This document shows, in pieces, positions 10,101-18,340 of a DNA stretch of 64,000 bases. The position numbers and the translations under genes are program-made. Numbering within the stretch: the first letter of the stretch is position 1; the number at the start of each line of letters is the position of its first letter. The notes under the pieces were generated by a model. The model was not told the DNA's origin, did not search any database, and was given only the letters and a program-made list of their open reading frames with translations. This DNA comes from JAGPCK01 sp041675505 (GTDB taxonomy: Bacteria; Bacteroidota; Bacteroidia; UKL13-3): NCBI GenBank assembly GCA_041675505.1, contig JBAYTR010000016.1, forward strand, positions 1-64,000. The letters are read 5' to 3'.

Positions 10101-13100
10101 TCTGCCATCAATGGTAACACCCGTTACACCCATTAACCGAACCATAGACTGAGATAAATCCGCACTGTTACTAATAGTACGCAAGCTGGTAGTGCTGGGT
10201 TGAATGGTAAGTGTATACCCTGCCAAACCAGGGCTGTTTAATTGATTTGTTCCATCTTCTGTTAAATCACTGGTGATGTTAACTGTGGTATTGCCACCTA
10301 AAGAGGTGTTATTAATAGCCTCAAATAACCCACCGGTACCTGTAAGTGAAGTATACGTTTGACCGCTGCCTACACTTATGGTGGTAGAAAGCGGGGTTAC
10401 TACGTTGTATGCATTAGGTGTGGTAGGTGCACTGCTTTGACTGCTTACTGAAGTATGCACTGCACCGGCAGATGGGCTATAGCCAATATTGGCAGTTGAA
10501 GCCTGATCTTGAGCTACTACATAATATTGATACGTTTCGCCTGCAGTAGGAGTAATGCTCAATACGGAGTAATCAATAGTAAAATCCCAACTTCCGTTGG
10601 TGCCAGTTCCTGAAGCAAGTGTACCTGCTGTGCTGGCCCATGAACTGGTGGAAGGAACGGTGCGTCTGAACCAAATACGCGGACGATCACTGCCTGTAGT
10701 AGGCACTCCTGATGAGTTGTCTGTAATGGTTGCTGTAACTGTACGGTTGGTGGTGGAGCCGGTATTACCCAACACGCTGTAAGTAATCTCCGGAGCCGCA
10801 TAATCTCCGGCTTTTTCGTAAGCACCAATATAAGGTGTACCGCCACGGGTTGTGCCTTCGTAATCTACAGTAACCGCTCCAATAGATGAACCTGCTCCGG
10901 CTACTGGGCTGCTGCTTAATGGTACCATGTTAGAGGTACTGTTAAGTGTTGGATTCGTGCCTATAGAGCCTGTCTCTTGCGAAGCTGCTGTGTGTGCAGC
11001 CTGCCAGTTAGTAGCAAAGTTATTTTGAACTGCACTATTATAGTAGCCTGCATTGTAGGTTGTATTGGCAGCACCGTTAGCTCCATACAAACAGTTATTG
11101 TTAGAAGTTAAGCCGGTAAAAGCTGTGGTGAAATTATAATAAATAGCATAAGAGCTTGAGCCGATATAAGGCAATTCCATAGTGTTCACACAAATATTAT
11201 TACGCACATCAAGAGCCGTAGTAGGTGTAGTACCAACAGCAATACAAGAGCTGAAAGAAATACCACTGGCAGATGAATGACTTACACTACCATTAAGGTA
11301 AATGGTATTATAATAAACTTTATTGCTTGTACCACCGTAAAGTCTTATACCTGCAACTCCTCCGGTAGATGTTGCTGATACTGTTGTAGCTTGAGCTTTT
11401 AGATTATAAATTAGATTATTATAAATACTTAAATTAGTGGTTGTAGTTACTAAACCGGTAGTAATACCAAATGCTCCGGTAGTTGTACTGTTTGAAGTAG
11501 TGGTATTGATAATGTCATAAATTTTATTTTGGTAAATCTCGGTATTATTACAACCAGTGCCGACACTAATGCCAATCATTGTTACCGCGCTTGCCCCCCA
11601 ATTGATGTTCATGTTAAAGATTTCATTACCGTATATCTTTGACCCGGTGGTGGTATAAACTAAATCAATACCTCTGGTAAATACTACATCCGTTCCTGTA
11701 GAGCCAATGCTGTTGTTCTTTATCTCCAATGCATTGAACTCCCCCGTTGATAAACCGTAAGCACAAATTCCAAAACCAACTGCTTTTACACTATTATTTT
11801 GCAAGGTAATATTATCGTTATCGGCACCTGCACCGGTAGTGGTTACCGTGCTTAATGTAGTGCCTCCAACCAAAATGCCAATTGTTGCATTGCTGCTAAG
11901 CAGGGTGCTACAACTAAGGTTACAATTTTTTACAGTAAAGTAGGTACAGCCTGCACCAACACCCTGACTGGATAGCCATAAAACTCCTGACGTTGCAGTA
12001 TTAGCATTATTGATAATAGTAAGGTTACGGGATGTGGAGTTATTATTGGAACCATCAATAGTAAAATAATCTGTGCCGTTAAAACGCATAACCACGCTAC
12101 CGGCATTGGCAGCTGTAATGGTGGCATTTACACTGGTAGCAGGTTTTAATGTAATAGTATTGGTTGATGAGGCTCCACTAACAGTACCCAAGGTAATGGG
12201 GAAAGTTTCTCCACTTCCGTAAGAAGCATCTGTAAGGTTAAACGTAACGGCCGCGCTTACACCGCGTGTACTTAAATCTGCCAAGGCTGCGGTAATGGTT
12301 GTGTAAGTTTGCGCTGTACCTATATTGTAAGAACCACTTAATGGCGGGTTTACTATGGTAAAGCTATTGGGTGAACTGGGGGCCGAAGAAATATTACTTA
12401 CAGTTGTAGCAACAAAACCTGATGTGGGGTTACAACTTATGTTGGGAGTTGTGGCCTGGTCTTGCGCTACTACAAAATATTGAATGGTATTACCTAAGCT
12501 TACAGATCCTCCGTTAATGATAGCCCAATCTACTGTAAAATCATATGGCGAAGAAGTACCATTGGCTTCTACCCATTTCCATCCGTTATCTCCGCTGGTA
12601 TTACCTACAAAGGCATTGGCATCAGTTGATTTTTTGTAGTACAAACGCGGGCGCGTGCCACTGGTGGTATTAACACCTGCACTGTTATCAGTTATAGTTG
12701 CAAAACTGCTGGTGGTAAAGTTAGATGTGGTTTGGTTGCTTAAAGCGGTATAAGTAATTGTGGGTGCTTCAAAATCTCCGCTGTTTTCATACGCCCCTAT
12801 GGTTGGAGTGCTGGCATGGCGTGTAGCTCCTAAAATATCCGTTGTAAAAGGAGCTGATAAACCTGTACCCGCACTCATAGCTGACGAGCTTCCAGATGAT
12901 GGAGCCAGTATTATGTTGGAACCAAACAATGGATCTCCGGAAACTGAGTTGGCATCGGTTACGGTGCTTTGGCCGGTTGCTGTTATCGCACCTGTCCAGT
13001 TGGCTATTGTTGCCCGGTCTGTAGTACTGGTTCTGCCAACATAACCATTGGTAGTATTGGGCAAGTGAAGCACATTGTAGTTACTTGATGAAGCTGTTGT

Positions 13101-15218
13101 TCCATTACCAACTGACGTGGCTGACGCATTGTAAATGCAATAATGTTTTGGCGTACCACTTTGGTTAGCTGTTGAGTTAGAGAAAATGTTGTTTTTACTT
13201 ACCACTCTTGGACCAGAGGTAGCACCGGTAGCAGTATACCGCATACAAGTACTGGTAATTTGTGTATTAGTCGTATTTATACTTACTGAATTGTGGTGAA
13301 GTATAAATGTACAGGTGGTAGCATTGGTGGTAGCAGGAATATAAATCCCGTTAACTGTAACTGTAGTAGAGGCTGTAGCGTAACCATGTTGCAGATTAGA
13401 AACAGCATTGTTGTAAATACGTATTTCATGTGTGCCGGTATACGAAGTGCTGGGATTGGTAGAAAAATAAAGACCATTGTTAGCTCCCGTTGTTGTTGTA
13501 GAGGCAACAGCGGTGGTATGTATGCGGTTGTTGTAAATTTCGCAGGTGTTAAACAACAAACCAAAATTCATGCTGTACATGGTGGTGTAGTTAGTATGGT
13601 TTTGAACCACACAACCAAACACTTTTAAGCCACCTTGATTTTGTGCATTTATACCATATGATGTAGTTGTTAACCCTCCTATGTCATTGCTTACACCGGT
13701 GCGCCCAACGTAGCTTGTTCCTCCTGATATGGTACCTATTTCATTTCCCAAATCCCAGTTGGCAGCAGTGGTAGTGCTAAGACCAACACAATATACTCCA
13801 TTGTAGCTGTTACCTATGGTGAAATTGTAATACTTATTATATGAGTTAGTTCCTGTTGCTGCTGATGGTGAAGGGGTAACTGCTTGGTATATGCCATAGG
13901 TTGCTGTATTGGTTCTGTTAAGGGTTACACTAATGTCGCGAATGGTGTTGTATTGTGCACCATCAGTAGCTGTGAAATTTCTTACACCAACACCGTGGTC
14001 AAGTAAATTACCCGTTCCTTCTATTTGAAAATCTATATTTTTTATGGTAACATAATCGCTGCCTAATAATCCTAAAATAGGTTCAGTTGTTGAAGCAAAT
14101 GGTGTACCTGCTCTTGCAGTATTATACACACCTCCTGAAGAATTCCAACCTGTACTTGTAATAATAGAGCGCCCTGAGGCCGGCTGTATGGTAATGGTGT
14201 TGGTACTGGTGCCCACACTACCCAATACAATAGGAAAGAGCTCCCCACCGGTAAGTGAACCGGCATAGGTGGCATCTTGCAAACTCAAGGTAATGGCACC
14301 GCTTATGCCCCGGTGGTTTACATCAGCAACTGCTTCTGTTAATGTTTTGTAAGTACCTGCAGTACCAACGGTATAAGAGCCCGCGCTCAACGTTGAAACA
14401 CTGGCATTGGGTGCAAAACGGATAGAACGGCTGCCCGGCCAGTTATCAGCATGGTTAAAATAATTGTGAAAATTTTTAGACCCGGTAACTGCATCTAAAT
14501 AATTCCCGTTTCCACCTGTAGCATTTTTAATTCCTATACTGGCACTTTCACTCGTGCTGGAAATAGTGGACCCACTTACGGTCCCATAATTAAATTCAAT
14601 GTAACTTGGTTTTGCAGAGTGTGTACTGGCATACAATACTACCTGAAAATTAATGGTACGTGTAGCTGTGGTATAATAACTGGGTACGCCTGTCCATTGT
14701 ATGGTTAAACTGCTATCGGAACCTGAAACATTAAGTTTATATAAAACAGACCCAGAACCTACTCCTAAATCATCGTACCAGGGAGCGATGGTGGCATTGG
14801 GTGCAGTTGTACTATAAAAACTGGTATTCGCACCAGAAGTGTAGTTGGCTTTATTAGTATTGGTAACTGTACCGGGGTTAAATAAAAGACTAACAAAACC
14901 ATTGGTGCCTACCACAAAGTAATCACTGTTCTGGTAAAAACCACCGCAGTATTCAATTGACATGGGCAATGCAATAATGGCAGCCCCGTCATCAAGATCA
15001 GTTGCACCTGCACTGGTCGTAAAATCAGCCACACCTGTTCCGGCATTACTGATTTGAGTTGCACCTCCACCTGTAGTTATGGCTGTATAGGTGTTGGTAA
15101 ACCGGCTTAGTTCATAATTTACCTGTGCCAGTAAAGGGGAAGAATACAGCAAAGCGAGCACTGCTGTTACACATAAGGCTCTCAAAGACCTCCTTGTTGT
15201 TTGTGAAATAGTATACAT
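7170..15218 (-). CDS. Giant T9SS protein with three beta-helix modules
   Basis: A 2682-aa secreted protein. The signal peptide at residues 1-32 (ALCVTAVLALLYSSPLLAQ) is followed by an N-terminal jelly-roll-like domain to about residue 270 (FVVGTNGFVSLLF, APWYDDLG). Three large modules then start near residues 280, 960 and 1615. Each opens with a pectate-lyase-like lead-in (VGTAGTYKTLTEAVADV, IGTAQTYTTITAALADL, VGSGQTYTSLTG) and continues as a right-handed parallel beta-helix with many NN-x-I-x-N rungs. The first two modules end in a ~150-aa linker (GAYENSGDFEAPTITY; GAYEKAGDYAAPEITY) containing TDNSxGV and YYVVAQDQA-type motifs. From about residue 2490 the protein carries the same ~190-aa end as the 940-aa protein, including the type A sorting domain. 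No catalytic residues can be assigned. An adhesin or polysaccharide-binding role is inferred. Confidence 0.88.
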   Translation of the reverse strand: MYTISQTTRRSLRALCVTAVLALLYSSPLLAQVNYELSRFTNTYTAITTGGGATQISNAGTGVADFTTSAGATDLDDGAAIIALPMSIEYCGGFYQNSDYFVVGTNGFVSLLFNPGTVTNTNKANYTSGANTSFYSTTAPNATIAPWYDDLGVGSGSVLYKLNVSGSDSSLTIQWTGVPSYYTTATRTINFQVVLYASTHSAKPSYIEFNYGTVSGSTISSTSESASIGIKNATGGNGNYLDAVTGSKNFHNYFNHADNWPGSRSIRFAPNASVSTLSAGSYTVGTAGTYKTLTEAVADVNHRGISGAITLSLQDATYAGSLTGGELFPIVLGSVGTSTNTITIQPASGRSIITSTGWNSSGGVYNTARAGTPFASTTEPILGLLGSDYVTIKNIDFQIEGTGNLLDHGVGVRNFTATDGAQYNTIRDISVTLNRTNTATYGIYQAVTPSPSAATGTNSYNKYYNFTIGNSYNGVYCVGLSTTTAANWDLGNEIGTISGGTSYVGRTGVSNDIGGLTTTSYGINAQNQGGLKVFGCVVQNHTNYTTMYSMNFGLLFNTCEIYNNRIHTTAVASTTTTGANNGLYFSTNPSTSYTGTHEIRIYNNAVSNLQHGYATASTTVTVNGIYIPATTNATTCTFILHHNSVSINTTNTQITSTCMRYTATGATSGPRVVSKNNIFSNSTANQSGTPKHYCIYNASATSVGNGTTASSSNYNVLHLPNTTNGYVGRTSTTDRATIANWTGAITATGQSTVTDANSVSGDPLFGSNIILAPSSGSSSAMSAGTGLSAPFTTDILGATRHASTPTIGAYENSGDFEAPTITYTALSNQTTSNFTTSSFATITDNSAGVNTTSGTRPRLYYKKSTDANAFVGNTSGDNGWKWVEANGTSSPYDFTVDWAIINGGSVSLGNTIQYFVVAQDQATTPNISCNPTSGFVATTVSNISSAPSSPNSFTIVNPPLSGSYNIGTAQTYTTITAALADLSTRGVSAAVTFNLTDASYGSGETFPITLGTVSGASSTNTITLKPATSVNATITAANAGSVVMRFNGTDYFTIDGSNNNSTSRNLTIINNANTATSGVLWLSSQGVGAGCTYFTVKNCNLSCSTLLSSNATIGILVGGTTLSTVTTTGAGADNDNITLQNNSVKAVGFGICAYGLSTGEFNALEIKNNSIGSTGTDVVFTRGIDLVYTTTGSKIYGNEIFNMNINWGASAVTMIGISVGTGCNNTEIYQNKIYDIINTTTSNSTTTGAFGITTGLVTTTTNLSIYNNLIYNLKAQATTVSATSTGGVAGIRLYGGTSNKVYYNTIYLNGSVSHSSASGISFSSCIAVGTTPTTALDVRNNICVNTMELPYIGSSSYAIYYNFTTAFTGLTSNNNCLYGANGAANTTYNAGYYNSAVQNNFATNWQAAHTAASQETGSIGTNPTLNSTSNMVPLSSSPVAGAGSSIGAVTVDYEGTTRGGTPYIGAYEKAGDYAAPEITYSVLGNTGSTTNRTVTATITDNSSGVPTTGSDRPRIWFRRTVPSTSSWASTAGTLASGTGTNGSWDFTIDYSVLSITPTAGETYQYYVVAQDQASTANIGYSPSAGAVHTSVSSQSSAPTTPNAYNVVTPLSTTISVGSGQTYTSLTGTGGLFEAINNTSLGGNTTVNITSDLTEDGTNQLNSPGLAGYTLTIQPSTTSLRTISNSADLSQSMVRLMGVTGVTIDGRSGGSGQYIRIVNTHATSASCYAAIEINGGSTNNMVRNCTLETNATTTSRGTMVIGTTGINSGNTIAANTIRDAVGTPGTVGVPGVAIYIGSSANNGNTTVGGSTAADGNDIYNFTSVGVMNFAATGQTIRYNKVHHNSARSTATYQIRSDAGNDHTISNNMIYFDGGSTTSIFYGIYVVGSSTGHTISNNSIGGAATDRSGTAMSCASTTYCIYLTLGTATASSIQGNTISNFTFPSSNTCYPIYLTAGSANIGTSSGNTIGGLANSYDNFTSSAGTTFRGISIAGSGTVDVQNNTIGNFTTTTVDQNSYGHVGIYSTVSGTLTVKNNTIRDIVSKEYNSSGVTTTPYGPVGMYYSSLSATAVVEGNSIYNLSNTSTGFTTNYHFAKGITVAGGSAGAVVKRNRIYNINVSSANTGATYAPYAMGIHVASGSTTYSNNQISVGNASGNESRAMGVYLNGTGTDNFYYNSIYVSGASTSGTNKTYAFYRAVTSGTKDIRNNIFYNARTGGTGAHCAIGTSSTTGWASVTSNYNLLVSSSASTIGDYAGTNYNFANWQTNSVKDTYSAAEETANVSASNLFTSTSTGNLNIVTGNTECWYINGRAVQISGQTEDYGSASAGRSTTLAAGGSDIGSDEFTPGVNPPNITLSGTIGLGNTQTFTFAGKTVATVTWQSGTLPTSWTTYKYWPGSWPNNTTSGGSVSGAKYSNAYWVLTPDVTTGFTYDVVLYYDDALLGTIAAETDAKLAKMSSGQNWISYASTINTTANTVTMAGLNSFSEFTLNDVNNPLPVEWISFTGKKVFDNVELSWITATEINNSHFEVERSTDGRNFEYVGEVKGAGNSFTPLNYNYTDVAPFGTNSILYYRLKQVDFNGEYEFSKTIAVGNSKQSNGVTIEAINPNPFTEKLNLTLTNVSEGNVTIEVYDLSGRKHYTQTTVSTGQGTLSIDLSSLANLAKGVYIVNIRNGNDAIRQKLVKSR

Positions 15219-15252
15219 ATTTAATTAGGTTGAGTTATTTGTTTGTTCATAA

Positions 15253-15276
15253 AATCTGTGACTATAGTCTCAGATT
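15253..15276. promoter_or_regulatory. Palindromic operator candidate upstream of the giant gene
   Basis: AATCTG, one mismatch, the 10-bp perfect palindrome GACTATAGTC, one mismatch, then CAGATT give 24 nt with dyad symmetry. It lies 35-58 nt before the ATG of the 2682-aa gene. The position suits a repressor or activator site or a 5'-UTR hairpin. No regulator can be assigned from sequence. Confidence 0.45.
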
Positions 15277-15311
15277 TATCAGTGTAAGTTAATAGTGACT
15301 TTGAATAGCAC

Positions 15312-15344
15312 ATACAAAATGTTCTGAAACAACGTATTTTGTAT
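15312..15344. promoter_or_regulatory. 9-bp inverted repeat upstream of the giant gene
   Basis: ATACAAAAT (15312-15320) and ATTTTGTAT (15336-15344) are exact reverse complements separated by 15 nt. They sit in the 212-nt gap between the LytTR regulator and the giant gene. A two-site operator is possible. AT-rich sequence makes chance more likely than for the 15253 palindrome. Confidence 0.3.
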
Positions 15345-15430
15345 ACGAACAAATCTTTATGTGTTAAATGCTTGTGTACGATATACCATACAGGTGTTAA
15401 TTACCTGAGATGGCAACTACACTAATGTAC

Positions 15431-16172
15431 CTACTGATTTATTCTGTTCAACAACTCCTCCCTGTACTGCTGCGCTAAAGGGATTTCTTTATTGCCTATC
15501 CATACAGATGAGGAGGTAATTTTTTCAATGAATTCAATATTTACCGCATAACTTCTGTGAACGCGCATAAATAAATTCTGATCAAAATGGGTAAGGTATT
15601 CCGTTAATGAGGCTCTTACAATGAACTCTTTTTTAAGCGTATTGACATGTACGTAAATATGAGAACTCATCAAAAACAACACCTCACTATATCTCACTTT
15701 TACTAATGATGCTCCTTCTTTAATGAAAATACAATCCTGAAGCACTTTCTTGCGCTGAGAACCCACTGGTAAGTCTTCCGTCAATACTTGCTTATTATCT
15801 TTTACGGAAAGCGCACCTTCAATGGCAGATTTTAATTCAACCTCACTCAGTGGCTTTGTTAAAATACGGTTAAATTTGTTCCACCAGGCCCGCATTAACT
15901 TCCTCTAAAACAAAAACGCTGGGAATGCAATGCTCCTGCATTGAATGCTGTGCCAATTCAATCACCTGTTCGAAATTGCTCAAGTTAAGATCAAGCAAAA
16001 ACAAATCAGGACTAAGTTCTTTAGCCAGCTTTAATGCTGAGTGAATAGTATGTGCCGGAGATAAGGTACTGTGACCTGCTTTTTGTACTTCTTTCTCCAA
16101 AAGCTGAACAGATAAGTCATCTTCTCCTACAACAACTATGTTGTAGGACGTTACTTTAGATGAACTTGTCAA
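15431..16172 (-). pseudogene. LytTR response regulator split by a one-base frameshift
   Basis: The first frame (16172 down to TAA 15872-15870) encodes a receiver domain with an acidic pair (GEDD near residue 17) and the phospho-acceptor context LLDLNLS. The second frame carries the missing end of the receiver (FNRILTKPLSEVELKSAIEG, with the conserved Lys-Pro) and a complete LytTR DNA-binding domain (VLFLMSSHIYVHV, MRVHRSYAVN). The whole region is 742 nt, which is 3n+1. Removing one A in the CAAATTT run near 15873-15879 joins VEQ to FNRILTKP and gives a normal 246-aa regulator. The usual Thr/Ser of the receiver (expected in VFVLE) is also missing, which hints at real degeneration. A sequencing error or programmed frameshift remains possible. 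It is oriented towards the giant surface-protein gene. Confidence 0.8.
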
Positions 16173-16225
16173 TATTAGGTTAGTTAGGGTTTGGCGGTAA
16201 AAATATGAGGCTTAAACTAAACTAC

Positions 16226-16233
16226 CAAAAATA
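16226..16233 (-). promoter_or_regulatory. Putative -7 element for the LytTR regulator
   Basis: Read on the minus strand this is TATTTTTG, an exact TAnnTTTG match 54 nt upstream of the regulator's ATG at 16172. No clear -33 element is seen. Confidence 0.35.
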
Positions 16234-16269
16234 TTGTAGCAAATGCATTTCTGTGTATATGAACTGCGT

Positions 16270-16301
16270 TTTGATAATCTGCCTGTCAAATAGTATTTTT
16301 G
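16270..16301 (+). promoter_or_regulatory. dxs promoter
   Basis: TTTG at 16270-16273 and TATTTTTG at 16294-16301 are separated by 20 nt. This is the canonical Bacteroidota -33/-7 arrangement. It ends 41 nt before the dxs ATG. Confidence 0.65.
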
Positions 16302-16342
16302 CCAAAATGAACTAATTCCGTTCATTAATCGTTTATACCGAT

Positions 16343-18262
16343 ATGGAAATAAAACCGGGCAAATATTTAGCTCCCATCCAATACCCTTCAGACCTTAAAA
16401 AGGTAAAGGAAGAGGATTTGGTTAGTGTGTGCAACGACCTGCGTCAGTACATCATTGACACTGTATCTGTATATGGCGGACACTTTAGTGCCAGCTTAGG
16501 TGTAGTGGAACTTACCGTTGCCTTGCATTATGTATTAAACACACCTTATGACCAACTTATATGGGACGTAGGCCATCAAGCCTATGGCCATAAAATGCTC
16601 ACCGGCCGCAGAGACTCGTTTCATACCAACCGTGTGTATAAAGGCATTTCCGGTTTCCCAAAACGAAGTGAAAGTGAATACGATGCTTTTGGCGTGGGTC
16701 ACTCCTCTACATCCATCTCTGCAGCGTTAGGTATGGCAGTTGCCTCCAGGCTAAAAGGAGAACTTAATAAGCAGCATGTAGCTGTAATAGGTGACGGAGC
16801 CATGACAGCAGGTTTAGCATTTGAAGGACTTAACCATGCCGGTGTAGAAAACAGTAACCTGTTGGTTATTTTGAATGACAATTGCATGAGCATTGACCCT
16901 AATGTAGGTGCTCTTAAAGAATACCTTACTGATATTACCACTTCTCCTACTTACAACAGGTTCAAAGACGATGTATGGAAAGCATTGGAAAAACTGAATA
17001 AAGTAGGACATGTGTCGCAGGAAATTCTTTCCAAAGTTCAAAGCACATTAAAATCGGGGCTGTTGCGTCAAAGTAATTTATTTGAATCACTCAAATTTCG
17101 TTACTTCGGGCCGGTTGACGGGCACGATGTAAATCATCTGGTGAAATTGCTCAAAGATCTGGAGCACATCCCCGGCCCAAAACTTTTGCATTGCGTTACA
17201 GTAAAAGGCAAAGGTTTTGCTCCCGCTGAAAAAGAACAAACCAAATGGCACGCCCCCGGTGTTTTTGATAAAGTAACCGGTGAGATTGTAAAAAAAGTTG
17301 CTGAAACCCCTCAGCCTCCCCGTTATCAGGATGTTTTCGGGCACACACTGGTGGAACTGGCCGAGATGAATAAAAAAATAGTAGGCATCACACCTGCCAT
17401 GCCCTCCGGCTCTTCCATGAACATTATGATGAAAGCTATGCCCGACCGTGCTTTTGACGTAGGCATTGCTGAACAACATGCAGTTACTTTTTCAGCCGGT
17501 TTAGCCACACAAGGTTTAGTTCCTTTTTGCAACATATACTCCTCGTTTATGCAACGCGCATACGACCAGGTGGTGCATGACGTAGCACTACAAAAGCTGA
17601 AAGTGATATTGTGTATGGATCGTGCCGGTTTAGCCGGGGCTGACGGGCCTACACACCACGGTGCACTCGACATTCCGTTTATGCGTTGTGTGCCCAATAT
17701 GATTGTTGCCGCACCTATGAATGAGGAAGAGTTGCGCAACCTGATGTTCACCGCACAACTGGATAGCGTTCAACAACCTTTCAGTATACGTTACCCCAGA
17801 GGTAACGGTGTGATGCCGGAATGGAAGACCCCTTTTAAAGAGATTGAAATAGGTAAAGGACGTTTGGTGAAAGAAGGAGATGATGTAGCTATTTTAAGCA
17901 TCGGGCATATTGGTAATCTAGCTTTGGATGCAGCTCAAAAACTTGACCTCACAGGCATTTCTACAGCACTGTATGACATGCGTTTTGTAAAGCCATTAGA
18001 CGAAGAGTTATTGCACACAATATTCAGCAAGTTCAAAAAAATAATTACCATAGAAGACGGCACAATTGTAGGCGGAATGGGTACTGCCATTCTCGAATTT
18101 ATGGCTGAACATGGATATACCGCAGAAGTGAAAATGTTAGGTATGCCGGATGCTATAGTAGAACATGGCGAACAAAATGAACTTTACACTGAATGCGGAT
18201 ACGATGTTCCCGCCATTATCAAAACTGCACAGCAACTTGCAGGCAGAAAAGTGAACGCGTAA
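16343..18262 (+). CDS. dxs: 1-deoxy-D-xylulose-5-phosphate synthase
   Basis: Condenses pyruvate and glyceraldehyde-3-phosphate to DXP, the first step of the MEP isoprenoid pathway, using thiamine diphosphate. The length, 639 aa, is typical. The N-terminal half has WDVGHQAYGHKMLTGR and the ThDP motif running from GDGAMTAGLAFEGLN to LNDN. The central pyrimidine-binding part has DVGIAEQHAVTFSAGLA with the catalytic Glu. The C-terminal transketolase domain contains DGPTHHGALDIPF and IEDGTIVGGMGTA. It is the first gene of the plus-strand run and has its own promoter. The polyprenyl synthase at 58476 would use its downstream products. Confidence 0.97.
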   Translation: MEIKPGKYLAPIQYPSDLKKVKEEDLVSVCNDLRQYIIDTVSVYGGHFSASLGVVELTVALHYVLNTPYDQLIWDVGHQAYGHKMLTGRRDSFHTNRVYKGISGFPKRSESEYDAFGVGHSSTSISAALGMAVASRLKGELNKQHVAVIGDGAMTAGLAFEGLNHAGVENSNLLVILNDNCMSIDPNVGALKEYLTDITTSPTYNRFKDDVWKALEKLNKVGHVSQEILSKVQSTLKSGLLRQSNLFESLKFRYFGPVDGHDVNHLVKLLKDLEHIPGPKLLHCVTVKGKGFAPAEKEQTKWHAPGVFDKVTGEIVKKVAETPQPPRYQDVFGHTLVELAEMNKKIVGITPAMPSGSSMNIMMKAMPDRAFDVGIAEQHAVTFSAGLATQGLVPFCNIYSSFMQRAYDQVVHDVALQKLKVILCMDRAGLAGADGPTHHGALDIPFMRCVPNMIVAAPMNEEELRNLMFTAQLDSVQQPFSIRYPRGNGVMPEWKTPFKEIEIGKGRLVKEGDDVAILSIGHIGNLALDAAQKLDLTGISTALYDMRFVKPLDEELLHTIFSKFKKIITIEDGTIVGGMGTAILEFMAEHGYTAEVKMLGMPDAIVEHGEQNELYTECGYDVPAIIKTAQQLAGRKVNA

Positions 18263-18340
18263 GCGATTCATAACTCATTGTTGAAAATCTGCTAATAACA
18301 CTTCCCCATTACTTTGCAAATTGCACAGGTAATTATACCC

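Noticed and set aside
7318..14275. Several open frames of 60-110 codons on both strands inside the giant gene (for example 12760-13044 plus strand)
   Set aside because: They lie entirely within the 2682-aa coding sequence, are Val/Pro/Leu-biased products of its Thr/Ser/Gly-rich repeats, and have no family resemblance or upstream signals.
7170..15218. Dense short repeats in the giant gene, considered as a CRISPR array or tandem repeat locus
   Set aside because: Repeats are codon-level (runs of GTA, ACT and GGT wording) and follow the protein period. There are no identical spaced repeats with unique spacers and no cas genes.
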